From Trichopria drosophilae (lineage: Eukaryota; Arthropoda; Insecta; Hymenoptera; Diapriidae), in the NCBI GenBank assembly GCA_030407085.1, contig CM059587.1, positions 42,940,501 through 43,004,500 of the forward strand: a stretch of DNA of 64,000 nucleotides. The letters run 5' to 3'. How positions within the stretch are numbered: the stretch's first letter is position 1; each line of letters opens with the position of its first letter. This document shows, in pieces, positions 23,115-33,800 of this stretch. The notes under the pieces are model-generated. The model did no database searches. It saw nothing but the letters and a program-made list of their open reading frames with translations, and was not told the origin of the DNA. Position numbers and translations under genes: made by a program.

Positions 23115-24930
23115 ACATGCAACCAAGGATTTATCTCCACGACACTATCTAACACCGTCTGTGAGCGGCCGGACAATTATGATAGAAATCAGATCATTCT
23201 TTAATTAAATATCTCGTAACTTATAAGATCGAACACTTTGCTACTGAAATAATAGTAATAATCATTAGACTATCATACCTCGTATCCACTTCGAAATCTT
23301 AAAAATCTCTCTTTCATCGCAGAGGGGCTCTAAGAAATCTCGCGATTGACTCTACGACTAACTCTCAAACATCCCTGTACAACGGAATACTTCATCTCTT
23401 AAAAATCACTCAAATATCCCTCGAAGAGCTTTTTTATTCGGGATAGTGCTTATATACTTTTAAAGGCCTACGCATAAACATAATCTGAGGAATTCAAACC
23501 TTTAAGTATAAGACTGATTTTGCAAAGCACGTGCAAAATGAATCGAAAGAATTACGACCAACATGTTCATTAATAAATTGATGGGGATTTTAAAAATTTG
23601 TATCGTACTTCCATCTTTATTATTAAAGAAACATTATTTACAATATTGCCGGAGTTCCTAAAGCTTCACAAAACTTTGACAGAAGTCGGGGCACAACTTC
23701 CTCCAAATCGACCATCACATCAGGACTCGAACTAAATGCTCAACAACTATATTTAATAATTAAGATTCTGGTAAGAAAAGGAAAGAGGAAATAAAAATAA
23801 GTTTGGACTCTATAATTGGCATACCCTTTAAACCCGTCTATAAAATTTCGGTTTACTCATTGAAGAAAATTACGGAAATACAAAACGAAAATAAAAATCA
23901 AATAAAATTACAGAACAATTCCTCTTAATGTAAATCGAAGGAATGGAGCAGAATTTAAACTAACTGGCCGTACTTGCGATGACCATTAATATTCTAGATC
24001 ACGGTTGGTTGAAATTATTGTAATCAGTCATAACGGCTACCTTGTGATAAGTATTCTATTACAGAAAGCAAGTTCAGGCTACCCGCATCTGGCGAGATTT
24101 TATAAGAAATAAAGATTTAAATTCAGATATAAAACAACACATCGATGATGAAATCGATCTCAGTTACAGAAGAATATAATATATTTTAACACTTATATGA
24201 CAAAAGAAGGAATAATGAGGCTTAGAGTAGAAAGTAGATCTAAAAATCAAAATATAAGTCAATTCAGAATTCATACATCAGAGATAACTAGCAGTCCAAA
24301 TTACATTGACTACTTTAAAATATTAAATATCACTCTTAACGATTGGTATTATGAAAACATAAACTAGATAAGATTTCGTCAAGTTGTATGGTACTTCGTT
24401 GTAGGTTGCAAAGACGTCAACAACGGTCTCGAAGCCGACGTCAATTACTGCTGCTCTCCGCGGTACCCTATACCCTATAACGTAAATTAATATCGACAAA
24501 TTTCTACCATGTTTTCGTCGAACGGAAGTCAATTTTTACGTAACTCAATTTCTCCAACAATGCTTCATCTCACAGTTTTCGCAAATTACATAAAAAATGT
24601 TAAGACAAGTACTATTCTAGGGATGGAACACAAAGAAGTAATCTAAGTCATCTAAAATTTTAAAATATTGAAACTTGTTTCTTATTACTTTTAAACAGTA
24701 TATTAAAGGATTGTATTTTTTTTGTCACACCTGCACAAAAACCGCATCTTTGCTTGCTGGTAAAGCGTGCAGTGTAAAATTTATTCAACGCGTCTGTGTT
24801 CTAAGGTCCGGCGGGCGCTTTTCTAGTTTTTGGGCCCGCCGTATAATTCACCGACTTTATAAAGGCGCAGTTTTATAACAAGACTCCCGTCCCTACTCCT
24901 CGTCCTACAGGGTACGCCTGTCTCCAATCT
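23115..24930. other. AT-rich stretch with weak coding-like pieces
   Basis: No transposon end or RNA gene is recognised. A 42-codon plus frame at 24051-24179 follows an acceptor-like TATTCTATTACAG and reads plausibly, but lacks a donor. Around 24780-24850 a GC-rich inverted pair (GGCGGGCGC against GGGCCCGCC) flanks a CTAGTTTTT loop. The rest has stops in all frames. Confidence 0.3.
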
Positions 24931-24935
24931 CTTTA

Positions 24936-24964
24936 TTTGCGCCCTAGATATACAATATACTATT
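24936..24964 (-). repeat. solo end of the AATAGT/GGGCG family, second copy
   Basis: These bases are identical to 6384-6412: on the minus strand AATAGTATATTG, then TATATCTAGGGCGCAAA. Sequence on both sides differs between the two loci, so the shared unit is only about 29-30 bases. Confidence 0.5.
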
Positions 24965-24971
24965 CAGTGCT

Positions 24972-25061
24972 TTAACCCTCCTGTACACAAGGACGAGTAT
25001 ACTCCTCCAAACTACATTGTTTCCATACGGAAAAAGAAAAACTCGTACTCAGAAGAGTTAA
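24972..25061. mobile_element. possible tiny TTAA-flanked MITE
   Basis: The left edge reads TTAACCCTCCTGTACAC then AAGGACGAGT. The right edge, on the other strand, reads TTAACTCTTCTGAGTACGAG. The two ends agree in most of the first 15 positions and both begin with TTAA, as in piggyBac-type elements. The element would be only about 90 bases with no coding content. Similarity is partial, so this is tentative. Confidence 0.3.
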
Positions 25062-25064
25062 TAG

Positions 25065-26155
25065 TATTTCCTGTTGCTGCCCGACTGTCATCTTAAAGAA
25101 CATTAAAATAAATCGAGTTATGATGGTTTAAATGTAAACAATGTAGACTCAATTTTTTCAACAATAACTGGAGGACCAACATTTTTACCAAAATGTTTTT
25201 TAATGACAAAGTAGAAATGAAGGATGAAAGATCTGCAAAGGTTTATAAATACAATATCCGCCGGATGAAAACGGCAGACCACGCAATTACTTTCTCGGTA
25301 ATATTTGTTCAGGCGGTACTTCGCGAGAAAAATCGAGGATATTCAGGAACCGACAACCGGCGACGGAGGTTTCGAGAAGAAAATGAAAATCCTACCCTCC
25401 CCTAGGGTCCGCTGAAGGGCAGACCGCAGCAAACTTTTCCAGCACTCGAGAAGCGAACATCCATCCATCATCGAGCAAGGACAAGAGGTTAAGGACGATA
25501 GATGCGCCCTTAAGATTAAACGTTCAATTTCCACAGGGTATATCTCAAGGATATATCTCAGGTTGGATCCATCGTTACCACACTCCAAGAGAACAATTCG
25601 AAAAAAAAAATCAAATGATACTCTGAGAGTTATTGACATTGGTTCTTATGCGCTGAAAATGAATGTCGATGTCGATTGCCATTTTCAGCGGTATATAGAG
25701 TAACTTGAAGAGGAATTTCAGCATTTTAAGAGAACTGTTTTTTTTCTTTCATATTCTTCTATAGCCTAAAAGGGAAAAATGTTGGAATGCTGAATTTATA
25801 CTTTTCTATAGCTCAACAACATGATAAACGGCTGGAATATGATTATATGATTTATTGTGTGTAATTATTTACGAGAAATTATGAAAGAATATATAAAAAT
25901 CAAATGTTTTCTGGTCGAATTAGATATGCTTAGCAGTTACTGCAAATAATCTATAAAAATTAATTAATGTGATGAGTTTGAAAGAGAGGTGTTGGTTAAA
26001 GCCACTATTAACTTATTCCCACCATTGCTCCTAAGCAACGGATTCTTGGATACGAAGTAATATATTTCATGTGATAGGGGGTGTTGATGAGTATTATATG
26101 AACTAATTATAATCAGCATAGTATGACAGAATATTATATCAGGATATATTATATA
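25065..26155. other. AT-rich stretch with a small CpG-richer patch
   Basis: A CG-richer patch lies at about 25260-25520, with open frames on both strands (70 and 98 codons) that match nothing I recognise. The rest is AT-rich with no further feature. Confidence 0.3.
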
Positions 26156-26158
26156 TCG

Positions 26159-26974
26159 TCCCGAGCGGAAAATTATTCAGGTTGGGATCAGGTCCTGATC
26201 ATGAAGCCTGTGAACAAAATCAGGTCTTGACATGGCCCCTTGTCAGGCCCTAGCATACCGTGCAACGCTTTTTCTGTTAAGGCCCGATCAGGCAAATGTA
26301 CAGGACTGAACAGGATTATATTGCCCAATTTTTCGCATGCGATCCAATAAATTTCATGGTGGAAATATTTACAATAGCATTTCGAAACAACAAATTAATT
26401 TTTAATGATTTATTACTATCTGACAAGTTAAAAGGCTGCAAATTATTAAAAAATATTATTTACACATATATACGAATCGTATGCATATCCATCACATACA
26501 ATGTGTTAAATATGCTGTGCCGAAACATTCCTACAAGTAGGCTGATATACAAAATAGAAATACATTGTCTTAACAGGAATAAAGTAGAGGCGCGATCACG
26601 CCTAGTAGCGACTGAACGAATTACATAAAATTTAGACATCCTATCAGGCTCTGAGCAGGCCCCCTGATCTGTCCCTGATTTGAAATTTCTCAATCAGTTA
26701 GCGATTCCCGGAAATTGAAAATAAGGCAAGCCTTATCAATTCATGGTTTGATCTTGATTTGGAAATTTACAGGCTTCCTTATATCAGTTATATTTTATTT
26801 TAACAAAATCAGGGGGTTTAATAACGACATATTCAGGCGAACCTGATCAGGATAACTTACTGGCACCTGATCATGTCCTGGTCTGGATACCATCAGGAAT
26901 ACGTGATCGGAAACGCCTTACTGAAGCCTGGTCAGGCCCTGGTACATATTTAGGCTGCCTGAATCCACTCGGGA
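26159..26974. mobile_element. 0.8-kb TIR element with subterminal CTGATCAGG repeats
   Basis: The ends are inverted: TCCCGAGCGG at 26159 and CCACTCGGGA to 26974. Inside each end lie many copies of CAGG, CCTGATCAGG and CAGGCCCTG in both orientations, packed in the outer 100-250 bases. The middle is AT-rich and includes only a 110-codon frame of no known family. Repeated subterminal motifs next to short terminal inverted repeats are typical of DNA transposons, where they bind transposase. I could not assign a superfamily, and no clear target-site duplication is visible. It is probably non-autonomous. Confidence 0.6.
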
Positions 26975-27384
26975 TCTTTTTTATTGGAAAAGCTGAGACT
27001 TGTTGATTAACGCTTATCTTCCACTAACCAACAAAAAGAAAGCAAAATCTTTCGTCATAATTCTCAACATATCAATTTAGGGTATCAGTAAGTGTTCAAA
27101 TGCTCCTTTCATGGTTTATTAATACTTAGTACTCGGTGTCTTGATCAGGATCTGCGCACATAATCCAACTGATTAGCTGACTCTGATCAGTTTTTCGTGG
27201 TGGAATTCTTTAGGCTGACATGCTATTCTGTCATACTATACTGACTGTAATTAGTTCATATAATCATCATCATCACTATCACATGAAATATATGACCCAT
27301 AATTAATGGCAACCAATTCTGCACTTTTTATTACACGCATTTTAAATTTTTAAGTATTCAGTGAATTTCCACCTATTTTACGTT

Positions 27385-27965
27385 TATAGGAAGTTTAACA
27401 TCCCGAGGATTAGAGCCCGCATTTAATCGAGGGAATGATCCATCAACAACCGAGAGAAAAAAAAACCTTTTAGCCCGCAACAGCAAACAAGCGGAACGGC
27501 GGAATCGACCGAATTTCCCAGCATTCCTCACTTTTCGGTCGCAAATGCTCGCATACATACGCGTTTGTGATTAAGAGCCGGCATGGACACCTTCGGTTGC
27601 CGACAGAACGGAAATTGGATTACTATTTGTAAAGCCCTCTATATACGATTACTCGCGTTCCTTCCTTCGGATACGCTTTGAGACGGCTTCCCTCGGAGCT
27701 TCTATGAGCCCGTGACGCGATCGAACTCCTCCGCATTACGTTGCATCCGCCATTATCTCCCTTAAAACGCGAAAGCGAGTGGCGCGGAAGAGCGTAACGA
27801 GTCTAATAGCTTCCGACAAATTTATTCCTTTCCACGCGGTCCCGCTAAGGAGACATGATTTCACGCTCCATTTTCAAAGAATGGGAATTAAACTTCATCT
27901 CATATATATTATCGAACTGCTAATCAAAATGGTGAACATTTATGAGCTCAAGGCTGCGCGATGAA
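27385..27965. other. CpG-richer island inside an inverted pair
   Basis: The block is rich in CG dinucleotides (GGAACGGCGGAATCGACCG, CCCGTGACGCGATCGAACTC). Both strands have short open frames of about 61 codons and no recognised product. It is a candidate conserved non-coding or regulatory sequence. It sits between arms that look transposon-derived, so the host DNA may simply be bracketed by two insertions. Confidence 0.3.
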
Positions 27966-28293
27966 CATTTTCGACCTATTAATAAAACTAAGTCATGAAA
28001 AGAGTTCAGCAACTTCGTCGATTAGCTGAGATCGTGTTTTTGGCAGTAATTACTCTAGTGTCTCTTCCACATAGCCCAACCTAGACCCAACGCCAAAATA
28101 ATGAGAGGTACATTTACATAACTATTCTCATCATCTATGACTGCATACAACAATAAATTACTACTTATAATCAATTCCCTGATGCTCTATTCTTCTTAAC
28201 CATTCATCCCAGTTCTCATATCACAAATCGTTCATATTGTGTGGATTAAGAGGAAGGGAAAATCAAGGGAATTGGAATCGATACTGCGATTAT

Positions 28294-29195
28294 GCATAAC
28301 ACAAGCCGACAAAATTTGAGAAAATGGCAGAACCAAGAACCAGAACATATTTTCGAAAGGTATTTGACGCGCTGAAATCGAATCCGACCTCAGAATATCC
28401 CCTACCGTCAGGTTTTTGATATATTTTAACCTAAAAGTGCAAAAAGTACGTTTTTTGGGTACATTTAAGGTGCTGTAACTTCAAGACAGATTTTTTCAAA
28501 ACGATCGTAACGGTATCTCAAAGTACTGTTTTTGCCCTTCAAAATCCGTTTTTAAAGTTAGAAAAATCTTTATTGGTCGCTTAAATATCGTCTGTTGAAG
28601 TTTCTGAGTTTGGCGAATTCGGCGATATTCAGAAACTGAGCAGAATCAGATAAAGATTCAAAAATAGAAAGAAATTAAACACAAACACCAAAATTTCGAA
28701 TGGCTCTTAAGATGTTCGGTGTTGCTGAATTGGAATTTGAAGTCAGAATAACAAAGTACAAAATGTCGGATTCAATATGTCTGACAACTTTTGTAAAAAT
28801 CGACCTAATGCGCTTCAAACTTATTACTCGGAGGTTTTCGAGGTTGCTGAATACGAAACGAAGACCAAAATTGCATAATTTCAAGACCCTAATCTAATAT
28901 GTCGACCAAATTTGTTAGAAGATGAATATCGCTGAATTTGCCAAACTCAGAAACTTCAACAGACGATATCTCAGTGATCAATAAAGATTTTTCTAAGTTT
29001 AAAAACGGATTTTGAAGGGCAAAATCCTTTGAGATACCGTAAAGATCGTTTTGAACAAAATCTGTCTTGAACTTACAGCACCTTAAATGTACACAAAAAA
29101 CTTACTTTTTGCACTTTTAGGTTAAAATATCTCAAAAACCTGAAGAAAAATATGTTCTGGTTCTTGGTTCTAAAATTTGTCGGCCTGTGTAATGT
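28294..29195. mobile_element. 0.9-kb foldback element with GTCGCTGA-type core
   Basis: The left arm starts near GCATAACACAAGCCGAC and the right arm ends GTCGGCCTGTGTAATG. Matching blocks include GAACCAAGAACCAGAACATA against TATGTTCTGGTTCTTGGTTC, and CAGACGATATCTCAG against the inverse of the CGCTTAAATATCGTCTG region. Arms run about 28294-28620 and 28925-29195. The core at 28700-28880 holds diverged copies of the family interior seen at 7.2 and 38.7-39.2 kb (GTTGCTGAAT, TCGGATTCAATATGTCTGAC). Arms are diverged by several percent or more. No coding capacity. Confidence 0.7.
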
Positions 29196-29369
29196 AACGT
29201 CACTATGCTGTTTAAGTTTGTCAGCCTCAAGAATTCCACCACGAAGAACTGATCAGAGCCAGCTCATCAATTGGATTATGTGCGCAGATCCTGAACATGA
29301 CACCAAACACTAAGCCTTAATAAATCATGGAAAGAGCATTTGAACACTTACTGATACCCTGAATTTCAT

Positions 29370-30512
29370 AACTAAAAATTTGTTACATTACTTATGGCGT
29401 CATGAAATGAGCGATATCGGTCATTAATTAAAACATCATTTATTTATCTTTTTCTTTAATTTCCTACTAGCTTTATATCTTCCCTCGCTAACGCTTGCTC
29501 AGAACATCCGAGTCCCTGCTTATTTATTTACTTGTTGTATATATTTATACAACAAACTCCTTTAAATTTGAAGCTCTCCTTATTTCTGTCGGCAAGTTGC
29601 TCCCCTCCTGTACCATTCGTAACAGGTCGATTGTTAATAAAGGGGTCAAACATCGAAGGCTTAGGCAAAGCACTTGCAACAATATAATTAAATATATAAA
29701 TTACACTATTTAAATGTGACTGAAATAGAAATTTCGTACTTCTTACCTACCTACTCTCTGCAATGTTTTTTGCCAAAATGTCTGCGGAGAGTCTAGATAA
29801 AGTGACCGGGAGTACTGCCAAGCTATCCAGAATTGCAGTTAGAGACTGAATGAAATCAAATGGGAAAACACCTTATACAGGAATGGTAAACGATAAAAGG
29901 AAAAGGGAAAGCAACAATAATGCAAGGGAAGGGTGAAAGGGAGATCGATCGAATCAATGGAACAAAGCAAAAGGGAAAACGTTTAGAAAAAAGAAAACGA
30001 CAAACAAACCATTAGAAAAATCCTCCCGACAAACATCTCATGATTGGTCGAAATATTTTTTTCCTCACATCACGTCATTTCTGGGAAATTTCTTGAGGAA
30101 GTAGCTTATTATAATTTCCTATATACATCGATTTTCCAAAAATGAAATAAAAATGGCCACATGAAGTGATTTCCATGCACGAACTAATTTGGCAGCACTC
30201 TATCTGCTACACGTATTGAATTTTCCTACTCCATGCATAACAAATGTACACATAAAATGTAAATAGTGTAGTGACGTATGCCTTACTGCATAATATAATC
30301 TTCTGCGATGCTCTCACACCCATTACAGGTTTCCAAACAATTTGTTTAGCTCAAGTTATCATTTACTAAACTAGAAACACTTAGTTAAATAGTATTGCCG
30401 GGAAATACGTACCCTTCTATTCTCAAGTAGGATTAAGATACCGTGATTAGATCGGTGGAATAATATATACCAGTATCTTAACAGAACCAACATGTTACCA
30501 AAACGCGCCTAT
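29370..30512. other. AT-rich stretch, nothing firm
   Basis: A 72-codon plus frame at 29495-29713 is unrecognised. From about 29880 to 30010 the plus strand is purine-rich (AAAAGGAAAAGGGAAAGC and similar). I see no gene or element ends. Confidence 0.35.
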
Positions 30513-30514
30513 TA

Positions 30515-30653
30515 CACTGAAAGAAATAACGCAAGATTCCTGGCAAATCCTATATATATATGGCTATATCAGGCATAATTATGGTTAGATCGGCTATCAT
30601 ATAGCTGATCTACCCTTCCGTATGCCAGGAACCTTGCGTTATTTATTTAAGTG
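30515..30653. mobile_element. 139-bp MITE, TA-type
   Basis: The ends are CACTGAAAGAAATAACGCAA on the left and TTGCGTTATTTATTTAAGTG on the right, inverted copies differing at a few positions. Both continue inward with ATTCCTGGCA against TGCCAGGAA. The centre again pairs (TTAGATCGGCTAT, ATAGCTGATCTA). The left flank is TA; the right flank TG would be a mutated TA. Size and structure fit a Tc1/mariner-type MITE. Confidence 0.75.
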
Positions 30654-30850
30654 TGGAACGGTAATGTTTAGTTTCCAATCCGTTAATTTAAAGCTTATCG
30701 AGAAAGAGAAGAAAAAACTGGAAATTTCAAATTCTACACTTACAAAATGAACTTAAACAAATTCATCAAGCTTTACTCTAAACCTTTCCCGAATTACTTT
30801 TCGAATACTCCGAAATGCATCGCTAAATTCTTCATTATCCCGTTCTTCAG

Positions 30851-30948
30851 GAAATTACATGCCACACTACTAAAATCAGCAACGTGTGTACATATATACC
30901 CAGACTTACCTTGCACTCCAGCAAATTCTGCAAAGAGGATCTGATTAG
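30851..30948 (+). CDS. candidate internal exon, product unknown
   Basis: A very strong acceptor (TTCATTATCCCGTTCTTCAG) ends at 30850, and a strong donor (GATTAG|GTGAGTAA) starts at 30949. Only one of the three frames is open across the 98 bases, beginning EITCHTTKISNVCTYIPRL. I do not recognise it. The exon would end with two bases of a split codon. A CpG-richer island follows directly. On the opposite strand, overlapping signals suggest a micro-exon instead (30910-30927), and both are unlikely to be real. Confidence 0.3.
30910..30927 (-). CDS. candidate 18-nt micro-exon, alternative to the plus-strand exon
   Basis: On the minus strand AGATCCTCTTTGCAG is followed by AATTTGCTGGAGTGCAAG and then GTAAGTCTGG. 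Both splice sites are close to consensus, and the exon length is a multiple of three. The reading frame through it (FAGVQ within a 62-codon open stretch) is not recognised. It overlaps the plus-strand candidate at 30851-30948. Confidence 0.18.
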
Positions 30949-30954
30949 GTGAGT

Positions 30955-31320
30955 AAATTCCGAATCTCAAATTTGGATTCATCTCGTTACCCGCGGAAGC
31001 ATCGGATGCATACGCGTGTTCTCGATGGTACTCAATGTATAGCGTGCGGAAATTACCACGAGTCTAGTTTCGAAATACGCGGATGGCGAAGAGCGTATTT
31101 CGGATCGGAATACGAGCTGCTAGTACCGAGCGGCGAATCAGCAACAGCGCCGGTATCAGCGGCAATTCTGACTCGTGCACTAGGCACACCTCATTAACCC
31201 ATATTGCCCGTACAGCGCGCTCAGGTACCGATTAGCATGTCTCCGGGGTGACGTCTTGTTCCCAAGTCTCGAGAATAACTTCGAGCTTGCTCCATACGTA
31301 GTTACGCCATTTACCACGTC
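30955..31320. other. CpG-richer island
   Basis: The block has abundant CG dinucleotides (GTTACCCGCGGAAGCATCGG, CGAGCGGCGAATCAGCAAC). It is open for 82 codons on plus (30949-31197), with no recognised product. It lies immediately downstream of the candidate exon's donor, as intronic regulatory sequence might. Confidence 0.3.
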
Positions 31321-31841
31321 ACTCTGTTTTCGACGTTTCAACTACGACATCGAACTTTCTGCAAAGAAGCCGCAGATTAATGTAACCAGTCACTGTCAAT
31401 CAATTCAATTGCATATCGTCAACTCGATGTTAAAATGAATCCATTGAAATGCGACACTTCTCACTTACATTGCAGAGCGGGAATTAAAAAAACTGACAAT
31501 TCCTAACCATTGTTTAGTTTTTAATTCTCAGGATAGATGATATTTTATGAAACGTTAGTACATTTCGGATTTGTAAAAAAACATATAGGGGAAGTAGGGG
31601 CAAAGTGGGATGGTTTTGGGAAAACTCGTATACAAAAAATATGGGGCACAAGAATGGTTAGGTGTGGTTTAGAAACCCTTATTTAGGTCCTCAACTAACC
31701 TATTATAAAATGCATTTAAAAACAAGTATCTGTTTAATACTCCAAATTTCAATTTTACGAAAAAACTTTTTTTGAGAAATCTGAAAATCTAGGGGCAAAA
31801 AGTGGGATGTATTGTTAAAATTACTTCAGGAAACGTTTAAC

Positions 31842-31887
31842 AGAGAGAGAGAGAGCGAGGGAGAGAGAGAGAGAGCGAGAGAGAGAA
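31842..31887. repeat. (GA)n microsatellite
   Basis: About 46 bases of GA dinucleotides, with two GCGAGG/GCGAGA interruptions, on the plus strand inside the GGGGCAAAGTGGGAT element. Confidence 0.9.
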
Positions 31888-32084
31888 TTCTTACTTATCT
31901 CTATGAACCTAAATCAAAACGGAACACATCCCACTTTGCACCAAAATAGAATTTTTTTAAACACGTCGTAAAAAAATCATTCTCAACCCCAAATGAAACA
32001 AATAAAAAACGAAAATAGTGTGTAAGAGAAGACTATTAAGTCATGAATTCAGATTTTAATTACGCTTAATTTATTGATACTTAC

Positions 32085-32930
32085 TACACGGAAAGGAAGA
32101 AACACGACTGAGTCCTGTCTACGCAGCACTGGTTACTGCGTGGCCGGTTCGCAAATACATTCTATTTCAACTCGCTATAACTCAGTCAATTTTGAGAATT
32201 TTGAAACGAATAAAAAATAAAATTGTTCATTATAGTTTCCCAGATCTAGTGCACTAAGAAAAAGTGATATATCTTAATAAATAAAAAAGTTATTAATTTT
32301 TTAATGCAGAACTGCGAAATTTGTGTTTTTATACGTTCAGGCGCTTCGTTTATCGAGCGAATTTCAAGCATCCGAAAACTTTCAGCGAGAAAGTTGTTCA
32401 TTAAGGTATGAACACATTTTCTGGGAAGTTTCATCTCGATTGCATTAATAGTTTAAAAGTAATGAATGTTTAATGTTGGTCGTGGCCTTGCGCGCATCGC
32501 CGTGGCACACATGTCGCGCTGGCCGTCGGCCGCTACCTATTTTAAACATTCATTAATTTTAAAACTATCAATGAAATTGAGATGAAACTTTCCAGAAAAT
32601 TTGTTCATACCTTAATGAACAACTTTCTCGCTGAAAGTTTTCGGATGCTTGAAATTCGCTCGATAAACGAAGCGCCTGAATCTATAAAAACACAAATTTC
32701 GCAGTTCTGCATTAAAAAATTAATAACTTTTTTATTTATTAAGATATATAATTTTTCTTTCTGCAATAGATCTGGGAAACTGTAATGAATAATTTCATTT
32801 TTTATTCGTTTCAAAATTCTCAAAATTGACCGAGTTATAGCGAGTTGAAATAAAAAGTATTTGCGAACCGGCCACGCAGTAACCAGTGCTGCGTAGACAG
32901 GACTCGGTCGTGTTTCTTTCTTTCCGTGTA
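32085..32930. mobile_element. 846-bp nearly perfect foldback element, TACACGG ends
   Basis: The ends are TACACGGAAAGGAAGAAACA and its inverse ending CTTTCCGTGTA. The arms stay strongly similar over about 385 bases each (for example TTACTGCGTGGCCGGTTCGC against GCGAACCGGCCACGCAGTAA). If the terminal TA is the target duplication, this is a Tc1/mariner-type insertion. The arms enclose an unusual GC-rich core of about 60 bases at 32478-32535 (TTGCGCGCATCGCCGTGGC). High arm identity argues for a younger age than the other foldbacks. It inserted into the 31587-33112 element. Long open frames over it are mirror images of one another and not genes. Confidence 0.85.
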
Positions 32931-33144
32931 GTCGATTGAAAATATGTCTAAATTTACAAATTGTTGGTAAATACTGGATGGAAACTGAAATATGTTTCAA
33001 AATCTGTATTACAATAACTCATTTGTAAATAAACAATGCAATAAATACATAGGAAATGTTCTAATACGGCGAAACGCCAAAATCCCACTTTGCCCCTACT
33101 TTCCCTATCCCATACAGAGTACAGAAAATTCGCATTAGGACTCT

Positions 33145-33800
33145 CTCAGGAGCTCCTCAGGATGGCCGAATGTCTGGTTTTATTTTCCTATTAACTGCTT
33201 CAAGGCGTCCTTTGTCCCGAGGATGTTTTGAGGTCTGTGATATTTCATTGCGTTCATGTATAGATTTCCTGCTTTAACTTTAACACTAAAATAAGCCATG
33301 GAGATGTAACCCTGTTATGATGCCACCATGTGTTTTGCAAGTTCCGTTGTTATGAAGGTTACGTTTGATATAAATACTACCAATTGTAGAGTAAGCCAAC
33401 ACTGTATTTCGCAAGTATTTCGCTGCGTAGGAACTGCATCCGAACAACCAGCGATTCGTTTATTGACCATTCGCTCCAGATTTCAGTATGAACATTACTG
33501 ATGATTGGCAGGTCTTTATGAGCAAACGTCAAGAAATTAAATTCCGCCATCTAACAAAAACGTTCGGATTATTAATGGAAATTGTTGGTCGAATGGGAAA
33601 TAAAATAGCGTTAAAATGTAAATTTTGTGCTTAAATAGAAGCTGAGCTTTATCTAAGTATTCTGATGGCATGCCCATCACGCCCTTACGGCATATCTGTC
33701 TGAGGAACTTCTCAGAACGTCAAAATGTCCGCTTTTATCATCCTCGTAACTTGTTCAAGGAATTCTATGTCCTGAGGATGTTCTGACATAACGAATCAGT
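33145..33800. repeat. diverged direct repeat, about 550-bp spacing
   Basis: A block at about 33145-33240 (GCTTCAAGGCGTCCTTTGTC, CCGAGGATGTTTTGAGG) resembles one at about 33697-33795 (TGTTCAAGGAATTCTATGTC, CTGAGGATGTTCTGACA). Both start with a CTCAGGA/CTGAGGA word. Similarity is moderate with indels. It could be an old segmental tandem duplication or two copies of a dispersed repeat. No gene is recognised in the interval. Confidence 0.4.

Larger units (their letters stand above)
27074..29367. mobile_element. inverted pair of 147-bp arms flanking 2 kb
   Basis: The left arm 27074-27220 and right arm 29219-29367 are inverted copies. Both contain GGGTATCAGTAAGTGTTCAA, GATCTGCGCACATAATCCA and GTGGTGGAATTCTT, with scattered substitutions and small indels. 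Similarity stops at GGCTGACA on both sides. Between them lie a CpG-richer island and the 28.29-29.19 kb foldback. This could be one composite element with long TIRs, or two independent insertions of a dispersed repeat in opposite orientation. Confidence 0.6.
31587..33112. mobile_element. element with GGGGCAAAGTGGGAT ends, interrupted by a foldback
   Basis: The left end reads ATAGGGGAAGTAGGGGCAAA then GTGGGAT (31587-31614). The right end is the inverted copy ATCCCACTTTGCCCCTACTT then TCCCTAT (33082-33108). Two internal copies of the same word occur: GGGGCAAAAAGTGGGATG at 31791 and the inverted ATCCCACTTTGCACC at 31927. A GA microsatellite and a complete second foldback (32085-32930) lie inside, so insertion order is clear: the outer element is older. 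No coding capacity. I did not identify the superfamily. Confidence 0.65.

Noticed and set aside
22732..23115. 127-codon plus-strand frame
   Set aside because: It is the shadow of the minus-strand LINE reverse-transcriptase relic.
32246..33000. Open frames of 62-131 codons around 32.2-33.0 kb
   Set aside because: They are mirror images produced by the two arms of the foldback element.
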